In this document: one piece after another, positions 22,801-33,480 of the stretch | Layout of the letters: every line of letters begins with the position of its first letter | How positions within the stretch are numbered: the stretch's first letter is position 1 | Assembly (NCBI GenBank): GCA_009193035.1 | Contig: SWDT01000127.1 | Location: 248,001 to 312,000, forward strand | DNA: 64,000 bases | DNA from: Halicephalobus mephisto | Taxonomy: Eukaryota > Nematoda > Chromadorea > Rhabditida > Panagrolaimidae | Reading direction: 5' to 3' | Program-made: the position numbers and the translations under genes | The notes under the pieces: model-generated | Database searches by the model: none | What the model was told of the DNA's origin: nothing | Seen by the model: only the letters and a program-made list of their open reading frames with translations

Positions 22801-25800
22801 ATTCAATTTCGGAGATGTTCGTTTTTTTAAAATTCCTTTGATTTTTATTATTTTTCGTAATTAAGCATATTTTTGTCGTTGATTGCAGCTGTTTAATTAA
22901 TTTTTCGAAAAAAAATTAGAAACATGAAAAAACTCAATTTTGAATTTGGGAATTTTCAAAATTATTTTGTTTCAGAAGATCGTTTACAAAAAATGAAATA
23001 TAGATTCTGAATCAGCATTTTGAGAACTTTAAAATTATTTCTAATTCATTTCGGAAAATTACTTCAAGTAGGTGGATTTTTTTTTGTAAAACAAGTTACT
23101 TGAGCCTTACCTGCAAGGATTGGTGCTGGCTCCAGAATACATCCACTTGAAGGGGAAGTTCCTGTTGATGTCCACTCCGTAGCAGCCTTGTCTAGGGCCG
23201 GATCTGGATTTCCTCCACATTCTGTCGCTGTTTCTACTGTATTCATAGCCATCGGGGTTAATGGAAGGGGCGATGTAGATGTCAATGGCATTCAGAAGAT
23301 CAGTATAAGTAGGATCAGTCACCAGCTGTAATTTCGTTTATTTTAAATTAAAATTTATTTTTATTTTTAAATTAATTTTTATTTTTAAATTAAAATTTAC
23401 TTTTCCAATGGCGTAGAGGGCAGTGGCTGGAGCGATCCATTCACGAGCATGGATTCCTGCAAAATCAAAAATAAAATTTAATTTAAAAAATAAAATTGAA
23501 CCTGCGTCGATGAAGAGAGCGTTCTTAGTCGAGCCGTTTGCAGAAGGATATCCGATCTAAAAGTCAAATTTTTAATGTACTCAAAAAATTAATTAAATTC
23601 TTATATGAAAAATAAATAAGCATTTTTCGTGGTGAAACCAATTTATTTTTTTTTCGATGATTTTCTTCATTTTTCGAATATATATTCCAAGTACCGGTCC
23701 CACCACGAAAAATATTTAAATTATTTTTTAACTATAAGATTAGTTTCTAATGCTTTAAAAACTATTCGTGGCGGGACCAGGACTTTTTAAATTGAAATAT
23801 ATTCGGAAAATACAAAGTAATTTAAGTACAGGTCCCACCACGAAAAATGTTTAAATTATTTTTTAACTATAAGATTAGTTTCTAATGCTTTAAAAACTAT
23901 TCGTGGCGGGACCAATGCATTTTTATTTAATAATTTTCTTTATTTTCCGAATATGTATTTCAAGTACAGGTCCCACCACGAAAAACTTTCAAATTAATCC
24001 CTGAACTACAACTTTAATAGTTTTTCAATTATCTTTCGTGGTAGGACCAATTTTTCAGATTTTATCACTTTTTTAAAATTTTTTAGAAACATTTCAAAAA
24101 TCGGTCCTAACACGAATAATTTTTTAAAATTAAAATTTTAATTATTCGTTTTTCATCAAAAATATTTTTAATTATTTAATTTCCACATTTTTACCTTGAG
24201 GACAAAGTATTCTCTTCCTTCCAGACTCTTTCCCAAAGAGGAAATGGAGACGAAATTACTGTACTTGGCAGCAACGGCCTTGATGTAGGTCGTGATCTAA
24301 AAATAAATAATATAAAATTACTAAATTTACCAATTCATAAATAAATAAAAAACATTAAAGAAATTTTATTTTATTAAAATATTCATTTTTAAAAAATTTA
24401 AATTTTTCATTTTTTTTATTTTAAATTTTTTCATTTTTAAAAAATTTAAATTTTCCTTTTTTTTAATTTTAAATTTTTTTCTTTTTTAAAATTTAAATTT
24501 TTTTCATTTTTAAAATCTGTAAAATTTTGATTAAATAATTAAATAAAAAACAACTTTAAAAAAGTAAAAAATGTAAATTAAAATACTTTTGTGTGAAAAT
24601 TTAAAAAATTATTTGATGTTAATTTTTTAAAATAATAAAAAAATTAAATTTACTTGATCGAAAGGATGATAATTGAAAAAATCAAAGCTGTTTGGATCGT
24701 CAGCCAAATTTTCGTTTTTTTCGTAACTGTCGACGACTTTTTTGTCCGCAGCAACACGTCTAAAAATTATTTAAATTTTAAATTATTCAATAAAATTTAC
24801 AAAAAAATAAAATCAAACATACTTTCCGACATCTCTGATCTTCATGATCGGGATCATCCCGGTCTTCTTGAGGTACACCACGAGATCTCTTCTTTTATCC
24901 GGCGAAACGAGGATGTCGACAGCCTTCCCGACGACCTTGGGAGATCTCCAGAAGTCAAACTACAGAAATTTATTTTCAATATTCACGAATTTAAAAAAAA
25001 TTAAAGAATATCTAATTTATGGCTCAATACAGTATGATTGATTCAAAACACGAGTAGTATTTCATAAAAAAAATCAGACACAATTTCCCTTCAGAACCAT
25101 GAAAAAGTACTTTTTTAAGAACTTGATCCAGTCTTGAGTGGAAATTGTGTACATGATAATATACATTTGATTTCCCTTCAAGACCATGAAAAAGTACTTT
25201 TTCGATTCTGTCTAGTCTTGACTGGAAATTGTATACATAGTAATGTACATTTGATTTCCTTTCAGATCATGAAAAAGTACTTTTTCGATTCTGTCTAGTC
25301 TTGAATGGAAATTGTGTACATAATAATGTACATTTAATTTCCTTTCAGATCATGAAAAAGTACTTTTTCGATTCTGTCTAGTGTTGAGTGGAAATTACAC
25401 ACACAATGGTGTGCTTTTAATTTCCAGTTAAGACCAAAACAAACAATTTTGGAAGAAACTTTACATGGTTTTGAATGAAGTTGTATACACTTAATTTTTT
25501 TCTAAACAGTAAATATTCTATTTTTAGGGTTTTTTAAAGATTTGTCTGAAATTACTTACTTCGTGGTTGAGAACATTTCTGACATCGACTAAGGCGTTCA
25601 GTTGGTCCAAAGTATGGGGGATTACTCTGATAACTGAGTAACTGAAAATCACAATTTGTCGGAAATTGTTAATCCAGAAAACTTACTCAACGTAACTTTT
25701 GTATCCATTGGATTCTGTGTTGTGTTGGATAGTCGGGAATTTCCGGATCAAAGCTCCCGAAAATGCAAAAAGAACAGTGAAAAATAAAAATAAAGTTTTC

Positions 25801-25802
25801 AT
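19858..25802 (-). CDS. Zinc carboxypeptidase, M14A family, with propeptide (446 aa)
   Basis: Twelve exons, high to low: 25687-25802, 25560-25641, 24823-24959, 24654-24759, 24195-24296, 23502-23556, 23401-23456, 23111-23325, 21917-22094, 21374-21458, 21225-21330 and 19858-19960. All phases match and the total is 447 codons with stop. The signal peptide is MKTLFLFFTVLFAFSGA. A propeptide follows (YSVIRVIPHTLDQL ... FDFWRSP ... VDILVSP), as in pro-carboxypeptidases. Catalytic residues by alignment: H202, E205 (HAREW), R253, R256, N272 and R273 (INRNF), H325 (LTLHSY), Y378 and E400. D385 matches Asp255 of carboxypeptidase B, suggesting basic specificity. The last exon gives the typical WYGFELPPRYIQPTAEET end. 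An acidic GDGDNDDDE insert precedes it, just after the general base. The last intron is about 1.26 kb and holds an inserted element. The zymogen would be activated by cleavage between the propeptide and YHPFDQ. Confidence 0.95.
20230..20720. repeat. Intronic GTCTCAAAGCGAATTTTTGA tandem repeat
   Basis: Units of 115-125 bp recur at about 20265, 20387, 20517 and 20642. Each has GTCTCAAAGCGAATTTTTGA then AGTTTCCAGTCGGGACCCAA and a variable AT spacer. The GTCTC and GGGAC halves form an imperfect hairpin related to the array at 14.9-15.3 kb. Confidence 0.7.
20961..21189. mobile_element. 229-bp insertion with 14-bp target-site duplication
   Basis: The GC-richer block is flanked by TTAAAAATCGGTTG at 20947-20960 and again at 21190-21203. 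The insert contains perfect hairpins, GTGGTTTGCGAACCAC at about 20992 and a TAGTCCCTAGGGGCTA-like one at about 21059. A long, variable-length duplication and stem-loops near one end fit a non-LTR retrotransposon 3' fragment or a SINE. No coding capacity is visible. Orientation is undecided; the minus strand looks likelier because the hairpins would then lie near the 3' end. Confidence 0.72.
22095..23110. other. Carboxypeptidase intron 8, AT-rich with degenerate repeats
   Basis: A unit of about 120 bp containing AAATTTCATATATCAGAAGT and TTTTATTTTTTCGTC recurs near 22520, 22635 and 22735. A single ATATTCGTGTCGGGACCAAA motif lies at about 22303. No exon-like segment was seen. Confidence 0.5.
23557..24194. 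repeat. Carboxypeptidase intron with TCCCACCACGAAAAA hairpins
   Basis: Four or five units of about 130 bp carry the inverted pair GGTCCCACCACGAAAAA and TATTCGTGGCGGGACCA, with AACTATAAGATTAGTTTCTA between the halves in two copies. The pairs could fold into long hairpins if transcribed. Confidence 0.75.
24960..25559. repeat. Carboxypeptidase intron with four tandem 83-87 bp units
   Basis: Units start near 25084, 25171, 25255 and 25338 with TTTCCYTTCAGAACCATGAA, then AAAGTACTTTTTCGATTCTG, then TCTTGACTGGAAATTGTGTA. The GAAATT and AATTTCC ends are complementary, so each unit can fold. A diverged remnant continues to about 25450. Confidence 0.75.
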
Positions 25803-26046
25803 ATTTTTTGGAACAACCGACTGTAGTTCTCCAAAAAAACCAAAATGAATCTAAATAATGGCTTTTTACTGTTATCTGGAGATGGACAAGTCCGGTATTC
25901 TTGTCTTTCGTCCATCATGACTGATAACGAGCTTCCGTGATTTTATTTTCAGTACTTTTTTCAAAAAGTATAATTTCACTTTACAAGTTTGAAATTTATT
26001 CGAAAAATTGATTTTTTGCAAAAGTAAATTACAATTTGGGAAATAA

Positions 26047-26365
26047 GGTCCCAGGACGAAAATCCCTGAACGTCAGTTGATTGGTTTACTGTAGGCCCGA
26101 TGAAAGTCGTCTGTCACTTGCGTCATTGGCGTCGTTGAACCGGGGCTCCACTGTAGTCAAAGTTCATCCAACTTTGAAATCACGGTCCCAGAACGAAAAT
26201 CCCTGAACGTCAGTTGATTGGTTTACTGTAGGCCCGATGAAAGTCGTCTGTCATTTGCGTCATTGGCGCCGTTGAACCGGGGCTCCACTGTAGTCAAAGT
26301 TCATCCAACTTTGAAATCACGGTCCCGGGACGAAAATCAATCAACTGGTTTACTGTAGTTTGAAA
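26047..26365. repeat. 137-bp tandem repeat upstream of the carboxypeptidase pair
   Basis: Units start at 26047, 26184 and 26321 with GGTCCCAGGACGAAAATCCC or variants, giving an exact period of 137 bp. The first two are nearly identical and the third is truncated after TTTACTGTAG. The array begins 245 bp upstream of the start codon at 25802, so it lies in the presumed promoter. Each unit includes GATTGGTTTACTGTAGGCCC and GTCTGTCAYTTGCGTCATTG. Confidence 0.88.
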
Positions 26366-26939
26366 ACACTTGTTCTTCAATTCCATCGTCATTGTGAATA
26401 AACAAATCCATTTTTTTCGATCATTTTTATTTTAATTTTTAAATATATTAAAACTTCCACATATAAAAATTAATCCTCAAAACTGGAAATAAAATCCTAA
26501 ATCTCAATCCAGAAAATTCCAAATATCTTAAAAAACCCATTTTTAAAAAATAAATTTATAAAAACAAAACTATTAAAAAATAACTTATATAATAATTTTA
26601 TTTTTACAAATTTAAAAGTAAAAATTTTTAAGTTTTTATAAATTTTTAAATTTAAAAAATTTTTAAAGTTTTATAAAATTTTTGATTTTTAAATTTTTTT
26701 AACTTTTATAAAATTTTTGATTTTTTAAATTTTATAAAATTTTTGATTTTTTTATGATATTATTTTTCAAATTTTTTATTGTTCATTTTTTAAAAAATCC
26801 AGTTTTATCAATTAAACATTATTATTTCATAATTTTAACAAATATTTGTCGATTAATATGTCGACATCTCTTTGATGATTTTTTTTGTTATTAATAAACC
26901 TAAAAAATTAAGTTTAAAAAAATTAACTTATTTTTTTTC
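26366..26939. other. AT-rich spacer, nothing recognisable
   Basis: Low-complexity A/T sequence between the carboxypeptidase promoter region and the 3' end of the coiled-coil gene. No gene, RNA or structured repeat was seen. Confidence 0.6.
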
Positions 26940-29900
26940 TTACTCGTTATTATTTTTCTGTAATTTCTGTTTTAATTTTTGGTTTTCAATTTTTATGGCT
27001 TCGATTATTGTTTTTTGGTCCTTGATAACAGCAGCGGCTTCTTCGTCGAAGGAAAGCTCGAGTTCCGGAACATCCTTCAGGTCAAAAAAGTTGGGATCCA
27101 GCAGCTGAAATCCGGCAACTTGTCAATTCAGAAACTACAGTATCAGAAAACAAAAAAAAATTCATTTTTAATACAGTATACTACAAAATTATTTTAAAAT
27201 AAAAAATTCATTAATTTTTTTGTTTAAAAAAAGCAAATTTAGTACGATTTGGATTGGGCATTATGTATTTGAGTGCGAGTCAGACAACGTTGGTCCCGAA
27301 GGGAAATATCCTGAGGACCAACGGAAGGCGTACGGTTGCCTTTTGGCGGGAATTTTAAAATTGCGTAATATTTGCAAAGCTGTGATTTATCTCGTGCCCT
27401 TTGGCTCTATAAAATTTTGTCTACACACGGATCCGGAGCCCCTAGATACGATTTAATAGTACGATTTTTGGGAACTTTACGACAAGAATTATCTTTTTAT
27501 TTTTATTTTTATTTTTTTGCACTGATTTCTACATGTACTGATAACCGAACAAGTTAGGGATCATCTGTGAAAAATTTTGCGATAGAAATTTGCTTTTTAT
27601 GCATTTTCACACGTAGTTTTATCCACATCTGATAGCAAGTCAACTCTCGCCACGAAAGTCCCTGATAATTATGTCGAGTTATATCTTTTAGGTATTTTTG
27701 TATATAATTCTATCTTTATTTAAAAATAATTAAACTTATCCTGATCATCAGGGACTTTCGTGACAAAAGTTAACTTTTATTTTATGGGTATCTTTTTACG
27801 TTTAATTCTGCTTTAAAAATAACCAGATTTTTGATTTCGAATTTTGATGATTAATTTTAAAAAAAAATAAACTTTTAAATCAAATTAGTACAGTGGAACT
27901 TTTTTAAATGCATCTTCGATAAGCGCGATCCCTCTGTAAAAGCAAAATTTCTTCCGTCTTCTCGGGTTGCATTTAAGGAGATTCCACTGTATTTAAAAAA
28001 TCCAGAAATTGAAGTTCTAGCTATCAGTTTAAGTACCTTTGGAATGGGAGGAAATTGAATTTTTTGTATTAAAGCAATATTTACAAAAACCTAACTTCAG
28101 ACTCTGATTGTTAACTTTAATGATCAACTTTGACTTTAAAATTATTCGTCCAAGTTTTGACATCAAACTCTGATTGTCAACTTCGATGCTGAACTTGGAT
28201 GAATAACTTTAAAGTCAAAGTTGATCATTAAAGTTAAACTTCGAAATCAAAGTTAACAGAGTTTGAAGTTATTTGTCTTAGTTCGACATCAAAGTTAGAT
28301 TGATTGTTAACTTCAAACTCTGATTGTCAACTTCAATGCTGAACTTGGATGAATAATTTTAAAGTCAAAGTTGATCATCAAAGTTTAATCTCAAACTCTG
28401 ATTGTCAACTTTGATACCGAACTAGGATGAATAACTTTAACAATCAATCTAACTTTAATTTTGATTTCAAACTCTGATTGTCAACTTCGATATTGAACTA
28501 GGATGAATAACTTTAATAATCAATCTAACTTTAATTTTGATTTCAAACTCTGATTGTTAGCTTTAATTTTGAAGTTATTTGTCTTAGTTCGATATCAAAG
28601 TTAGATTGATTGTTAACTTCAAACCCTGATTGTCAACTTCAATGCCGAACTTGGACGAATAATTTCAAAGTTGACAATCAGAATGTGAAGTTGAACTTTG
28701 ATTATCAACTTTGACTTTGGAATTACTTCACTAAGTTCGACATCAAAGTTTTGACATTGAATTCTGATGATCAACTTTGGTTGTCAATTTTTGTCAACTT
28801 ACCCGACGTTGAAATGATCCGATTTCTTCAGTCAATGCCTTTATCCTGGCCTCTTGAAACACTTTTTTCTTGTTTAATCTGTTGACTTCTATCTGTAACA
28901 TCTGGCAATGATCATTTGATAACTTTATTTCTGAAGTCAAGTTTTCTTCGATCATCAAAGACCTCTCTATGGCCTCAGTTTTGTCGTTGATAGCTTTGTC
29001 TTTTTCGAATTTGGCTTCTGCAAGATCTTTCAAAATTTTTTCTATTTGAATCTTGAGTCCTCGAACAACAACGTTACAATTTTCTCTCGTAGATGTAAGC
29101 TGAAAAATAAAAAATAAGATTTTTAAAATTAATATTTTTAAAAATAGAAAAATTTTAATTTTAGGAATTTTTTAATAAAAAAAATTAAAAATATTAATTT
29201 TAGAAATTCTTTAATTAAAAAAATTTTAAAATTTAAAAAAGTGTAAAATAAAAAATTTTTTAAATTAATATTTTTAAAAATAGAAAAATTTTAATTTTAG
29301 AAATTTTTTAATTAAAAAAATTAAAAATATTAATTTTAGAAATTTTTTAATTTAAAAAATTTTGAAATTTATAAAAATGTAAAATAAAAAGTTTTTTAAA
29401 TTAATATTTTTAAAAATAATTACTTCAATTTTTAATTTTTCAATTTCATTTTGCGCCTTCTGATGACTTCTCTCGGTTTCTAATAACTTCTTTTTTAATT
29501 CGATGACTTCTGTTTTTTCTTTTTCCAGAAGATTGTGCATCTCGAGGACGGATTGACTAACTGGAGAAAATCCATGTTTTTCTGATTGGAGTCTTTTCAG
29601 TTCTGAATGAAGAAAATCGTTTTTTTCCTGCAAAATTAAATAATAAAAAATACATCATTTTTATTTTAAAAATTATTACGAAATTTTTCTAATACAAATT
29701 TCTAAGAATTTCCAAATAGTACAGTAATCTACAGAAAAGTTTTAGTTTTCTGCAATGATTATTTCGTAATCAATAATATAATATGAAATTCGAAAATTAA
29801 CTTTTTTATAAATTTATTTTAGTATTAATTTTGAAAAGTTATTAGAAATTACAGTATTCCCATGTTAGAAATTCAATTTTTATGATTATTTCGTAATCAA

Positions 29901-30654
29901 TAATATAGTATAAAATTCGAAAATTAACTTTTTTATAAATTTATTTTAGTATGAATTTTGAAAAGTTGTTAGAAAATACAGTAATCTGGAATTTTAGCTT
30001 TGCGCGATAGTGATTTGTAATAATTTTTTATAAACATGTTTTTCCTAAAAAATCAGAACTTTCTAGATCGAGGTCACATGAGATAAAGAACTCTGTTGCT
30101 CTTCGAAAATTGACTTTCATATATGAAACTACTAATAAATGTTCAAAGGGACGTCGCATCAAATCACATGCCATGCAAGATCAAGCAAAAAAGTTCTAGT
30201 TTGTCTTAATTTAACTTGTTTTCTGTTGTGTTGTATGGTGTGGTATAGCTGACCCCGAGAACGGGACAAACGCTGAGGATAAAGAAGAAAAAAGAAGAAT
30301 AAATGTTCAAAAATGTCACAAAATCTCATTGAAGTTTTTTAAAATTATTTTCAAAATTCTTACTTGGAGTTGTTCCATAGTAGATATGGTTTTTTGGAGT
30401 TTATTTTTCATTTGAAAAAACGAGTCTTCTGAAGACTGGGAATCACTGGATTCTGTTCTGGAAGTCTCACGATTTTCCAGAGATCGCTGCAGTTGAAGAG
30501 TTAATTCATTTATTACAGTTTCTTGTTTTTGAACAAGTTCCAAAAATTCCGAATTTGTCGGAAAATTTGAACCAGACAAAGCTGAAAATTATTTTAAATT
30601 TTATTAAATATATTAAAAAAACTCACAACTCAAAGTTGTTGATGAAGTCGTCAT
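26940..30654 (-). CDS. Coiled-coil protein (303 aa), function unknown
   Basis: Five exons, high to low: 30627-30654, 30364-30581, 29424-29627, 28803-29099 and 26940-27104. All phases match and the frame closes. It starts MTTSSTTLSSLSGSNFPTN, a Ser/Thr-rich head without a signal peptide. Heptad-like coiled coil begins at about residue 22 (LELVQKQETVINELTLQLQ) and is broken by a Ser-rich linker (SRTESSDSQSSEDSFF). It resumes through exons 3 and 4 (ELKRLQSEK, EKEKTEVIELKKKLLETER, NRLNKKKVFQEARIKALTEE). A short non-coil segment, LLDPNFFDLKDVPELELSF, precedes a final helix ending KLQKNNNE. It is probably a cytoskeletal, centrosomal or adaptor-type protein, but no family is recognisable. The long last intron (27105-28802) holds repeats. 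Confidence 0.82.
27249..27460. mobile_element. Degenerate LTR-like copy, related to the element at 49428
   Basis: This lies in the last intron of the coiled-coil gene. The body matches the 49.4-kb element in opposite orientation, sharing GTTGGTCCCGAAGGGAAATA, GAGGACCAACGGAAGGCGTA and ACACGGATCCGGAGCCCCTA. Its ends are more decayed than in that copy. TAGTACGATTT flanks it on both sides (27240-27250 and 27457-27467), longer than a usual LTR duplication. Confidence 0.72.
28090..28802. repeat. Intronic AACTTTGATNATCAACTTTG repeat tract
   Basis: Short direct and inverted copies of TCAAAGTTGATCATCAAAGT and CAAACTCTGATTGTCAACTT are strung over about 700 bp up to the exon boundary. Both orientations occur, so the tract can fold extensively. 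Related units occur at 41.4-41.6 kb. Confidence 0.7.
30148..30297 (+). mobile_element. 5'-truncated non-LTR retrotransposon tail (150 bp)
   Basis: This lies in intron 2 of the coiled-coil gene. AATAAATGTTCAAA flanks it on both sides (30134-30147 and 30298-30311), a 14-bp target duplication. The insert ends GGATAAAGAAGAAAAAAGAAG, an A-rich tail. It has a hairpin CCCCGAGAACGGG just before ACAAACGCTGAGG. These features fit the 3' end of a LINE, or a SINE that shares a LINE tail, inserted in + orientation. Confidence 0.82.
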
Positions 30655-32146
30655 TGGAATTGCTGATGATTAAATAAAAAATTAAAATATGTAAATTTGG
30701 AGAATTGGCGGTTGAAGGTCCATATATCGACGCCTTCGACCCGGTTGCCATAGGCAACAAGATTTTTCTCTTTTTCGAAGGTCGATTTAGTGTAAAATTT
30801 TGTTCAAAACTACTGTACAATAATAATTTTTAAAATTTTATATAAAAAACAATTTTCAAATTTCAATTTAAAAATTTACTCGTTTTTGTACAATTTTAAA
30901 ATAATTTCATTCCTGACGTCGTGGCACGTTTATTCCGATGAGTAAAATCCGAAATCTCCGATGTGGGATTTAGCTCAATGATGACTTTCTCAACGAACTT
31001 TTCACTGGGTTTAAATGCCTCAGGCTAGATATCTAGAACTATGCCTCCAGGGATACTGTAACTTACAAGCTGTCTTTGTGCGTACTAGTTACGGAATATG
31101 AACAGAACCGTCGATTTCGAACTAATTCGAATTTTTCAATTTTCGAACTAATTTATATTTTCCAATTTTCGAATTAATTCGGATTTTTCAATTTTCAAAT
31201 TAATTTATATTTTTCAATTTTTAAACTAATTCGGATTTTTCAATTTTCGAATTAATTTATATTTTTCAATTTTCGAACTAATTCGGTTTGAAAATTAAAA
31301 AGTTCGAAAAATTCAAACTTATTTGATTTTATAATTGTGTTTTTTGCATATGTAATTTGAAAATAAAATTTCTGCAACGAAAATTCAGAACTTTGAAATT
31401 ATCGAAAATTTCCGAAATTACTATTGGATTCTGGAAAATTTCACAAAATTCTAAAAAGTTTTATGAAAAATTTCAGAAATTTATAAAATTTTTTAAAGTC
31501 CTTATTGAATTTTAGAAATTTTTATAAAATTAATAAAATTTCAATTAAATTCTAAAAGATCTAAAATTTTCGATTAAATTTTAGAAAATTACGGAATTTT
31601 AAAGAGTTTTAGAAACTTCCATGAAATTCTAAAAATTTATGAAATTTTTACAAAATTTATAAAATTTCAAAAAATTTAAAATAAATAAAATTTCAATTAA
31701 ATTCTAAAAGATCTAGAATTTTCGATTAAATTTTGGAGAATTTCACGATTCTGAAAAATTTTAGAAACTTCCATAAAATTCTAAAAATTTATGAAATTTA
31801 TAATTTATAATTTATAAAATTTCAATTAAATTCTAAAAAATCTAGAATTTTCGATTAAATTTTGGAAAATTTCACAGGATTCTGAAATGTTCACAAAATT
31901 TCAAACCACTCCAGAATCTCCTGTTCTGAGAAACTTTATTTCCCGTGATTTCGGAAATATTTAAATACATGACGAAATTTCCGATAAAAACAATTTTATA
32001 ATTTTGCAATAATGCAAATTATAGAAGTTATGGAAATTATTTCGAAAGTACCCCAGAAATGGCATTTTGTAATTTCTCTGGTTCCAGAGTTTAGTGTCGA
32101 CGGTTGATGTCTCTTTTTCTGCACGAGAGCCGACAACCTGTCCTCC
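30655..32146. other. Gene-poor spacer, AT-rich
   Basis: A fragment of unique-looking DNA (30900-31100) is followed by AATTTTCGAACTAATTCGGA-type repeats at 31110-31300 and low-complexity AAATTTATGAAATTT sequence to about 31920. The first 200 bp would be the promoter of the coiled-coil gene. No gene was found. Confidence 0.5.
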
Positions 32147-32455
32147 TTAGTTTTCGTTTTTTAGTGCTGTCATCGGTCGGAAAGAGACAAGCTGTCGTTC
32201 AAGTTCAGAGGGACTGAAAGTGAGAGAGAAGACAGTTTGTCGTCGGTCAGAAATGCCAATCCTGCTTGTCTCATGTCAGTCAATCTCCGTCGGTTCAACT
32301 TCTGACGACAGATTCAAAGTCGATGAATCTTGATTTTGACAGAGAATGTCACGTCAAATCTCGTTTGAGAAAATCTGGAAGAAGTGTTTCTGGGTACTTG
32401 AAGGCACCTGGGTCAATTTTCACGGTTATTAGGTCTTTGACAAGGACAAGGATTT
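32147..32455 (-). CDS. Partial gene: two terminal exons, unknown product
   Basis: Two minus-strand exons join in frame: 32353-32455 and 32147-32213. The upstream acceptor is TTTCATCTACAG, the donor GTGACATT is weak, and the downstream acceptor is CTCACTTTCAG. The joined reading begins ILVLVKDLITVKIDPGAFKY, continues PETLLPDFLKRDLT, and crosses the junction into PSELERQLVSFRPM, ending KNEN and TAA. The residue composition is protein-like. The preceding exon must end in phase 1; a candidate at 32730-32757 overlaps a repeat and is doubtful. No family is recognised. The same DNA has a 70-codon open frame on the + strand, so the call is moderate. Confidence 0.5.
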
Positions 32456-33480
32456 CTGTAGATGAAATCAGAGATTAAATTTCATCAAAGATCATTCGAT
32501 ATTGATAAAAATTAATTCGTAAAAAATTACTTTTTTTGTAAAAAATCATTTTTTTTTCACAAAAAAATTACCTTTTTTGTAAAAAATCATTTTTTTTTAT
32601 AAAAAATTACTTTTTTTTTTGTGAAAAATCACTTTTTTTTTTGTAAAAAATTCCTTAAGATCTTTGACATTTTTAGTTTTTTTTTAAATTAAAAAATCCC
32701 AGAGATAATTCGTTCTAATATGGACTTACTGTAATTGCTCCTTTGGGACTTGTTCCCCTGAGGCAATTTTCCATCTGATTTGGTTTTGAATTTTTTAAAG
32801 TTGGTTTTGTTGGTCATAATTATTACGGTAGAATGTTCAGGTACTAAAATTACTGATTTGAGAACAAAAAAGTCAAAACACGCTTCTGAAATAGGGAGTA
32901 ACTGCCGGAGGGTATCATATTCTGTGATCTATTTTTTGCTTTCTTGGACCGGTCATTTTGGTCAAGTTGTCATTTTAGACCTTTCCAGAGACCAAAGAAA
33001 CTGATCTAAAAAAATAAAAAGTAAGTTACAGAATACGATGCCCTGGGGCAATTATCTCTTTGATTTTAATTTTAAATTTTAATTTTAATTTTTAATTTTA
33101 ATTTTTATTTTTTATTTTTTAATTTTTATTTTTTTAATCACTTTTTTTAAATAAACAATTTGGAACAATTTTACTGTAGAAAAATCCAGCTTAAAAAGTA
33201 AAAAATAAATCGTAAAATACGACACCCTGAGGCAATTACTTTTTTGATTTGAATTTTTAAATCAGTCTTCTTCCATAAGGACCATTTTAAATTGTCCTAA
33301 CTAAGAACTCCAATTTAAAAAGTAAAAATTGAACCACTTGCCGCAGGGAAACAAGTATTGTAAAACTTTAATCTGATTTGTAATATTTTTATTTTAATAA
33401 AATTTTTATTTATAATTTTCTATGAAATTTAAAAATATCAATTTTTTATGAACTTGAAAATTCTTGTTTACCTTTTTTTG
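32456..33480. repeat. Spacer with CCCTGAGGCAAT hairpin units
   Basis: Short units with CCCTGAGGCAATT (32755, 33220) or CCCTGGGGCAATT (33040), and the complementary-type TTGCCGCAGGGAAACAAG (33338), occur within 600 bp. The same family recurs in an intron at 58.7-59.0 kb. Between them lie A/T runs such as TTTTTTGTAAAAAATCA (32520-32660). No gene is supported. Confidence 0.55.

Noticed and set aside
24654..25041. Two + strand frames of 65-116 codons
   Set aside because: They are antisense to carboxypeptidase propeptide exons that splice correctly on the minus strand.
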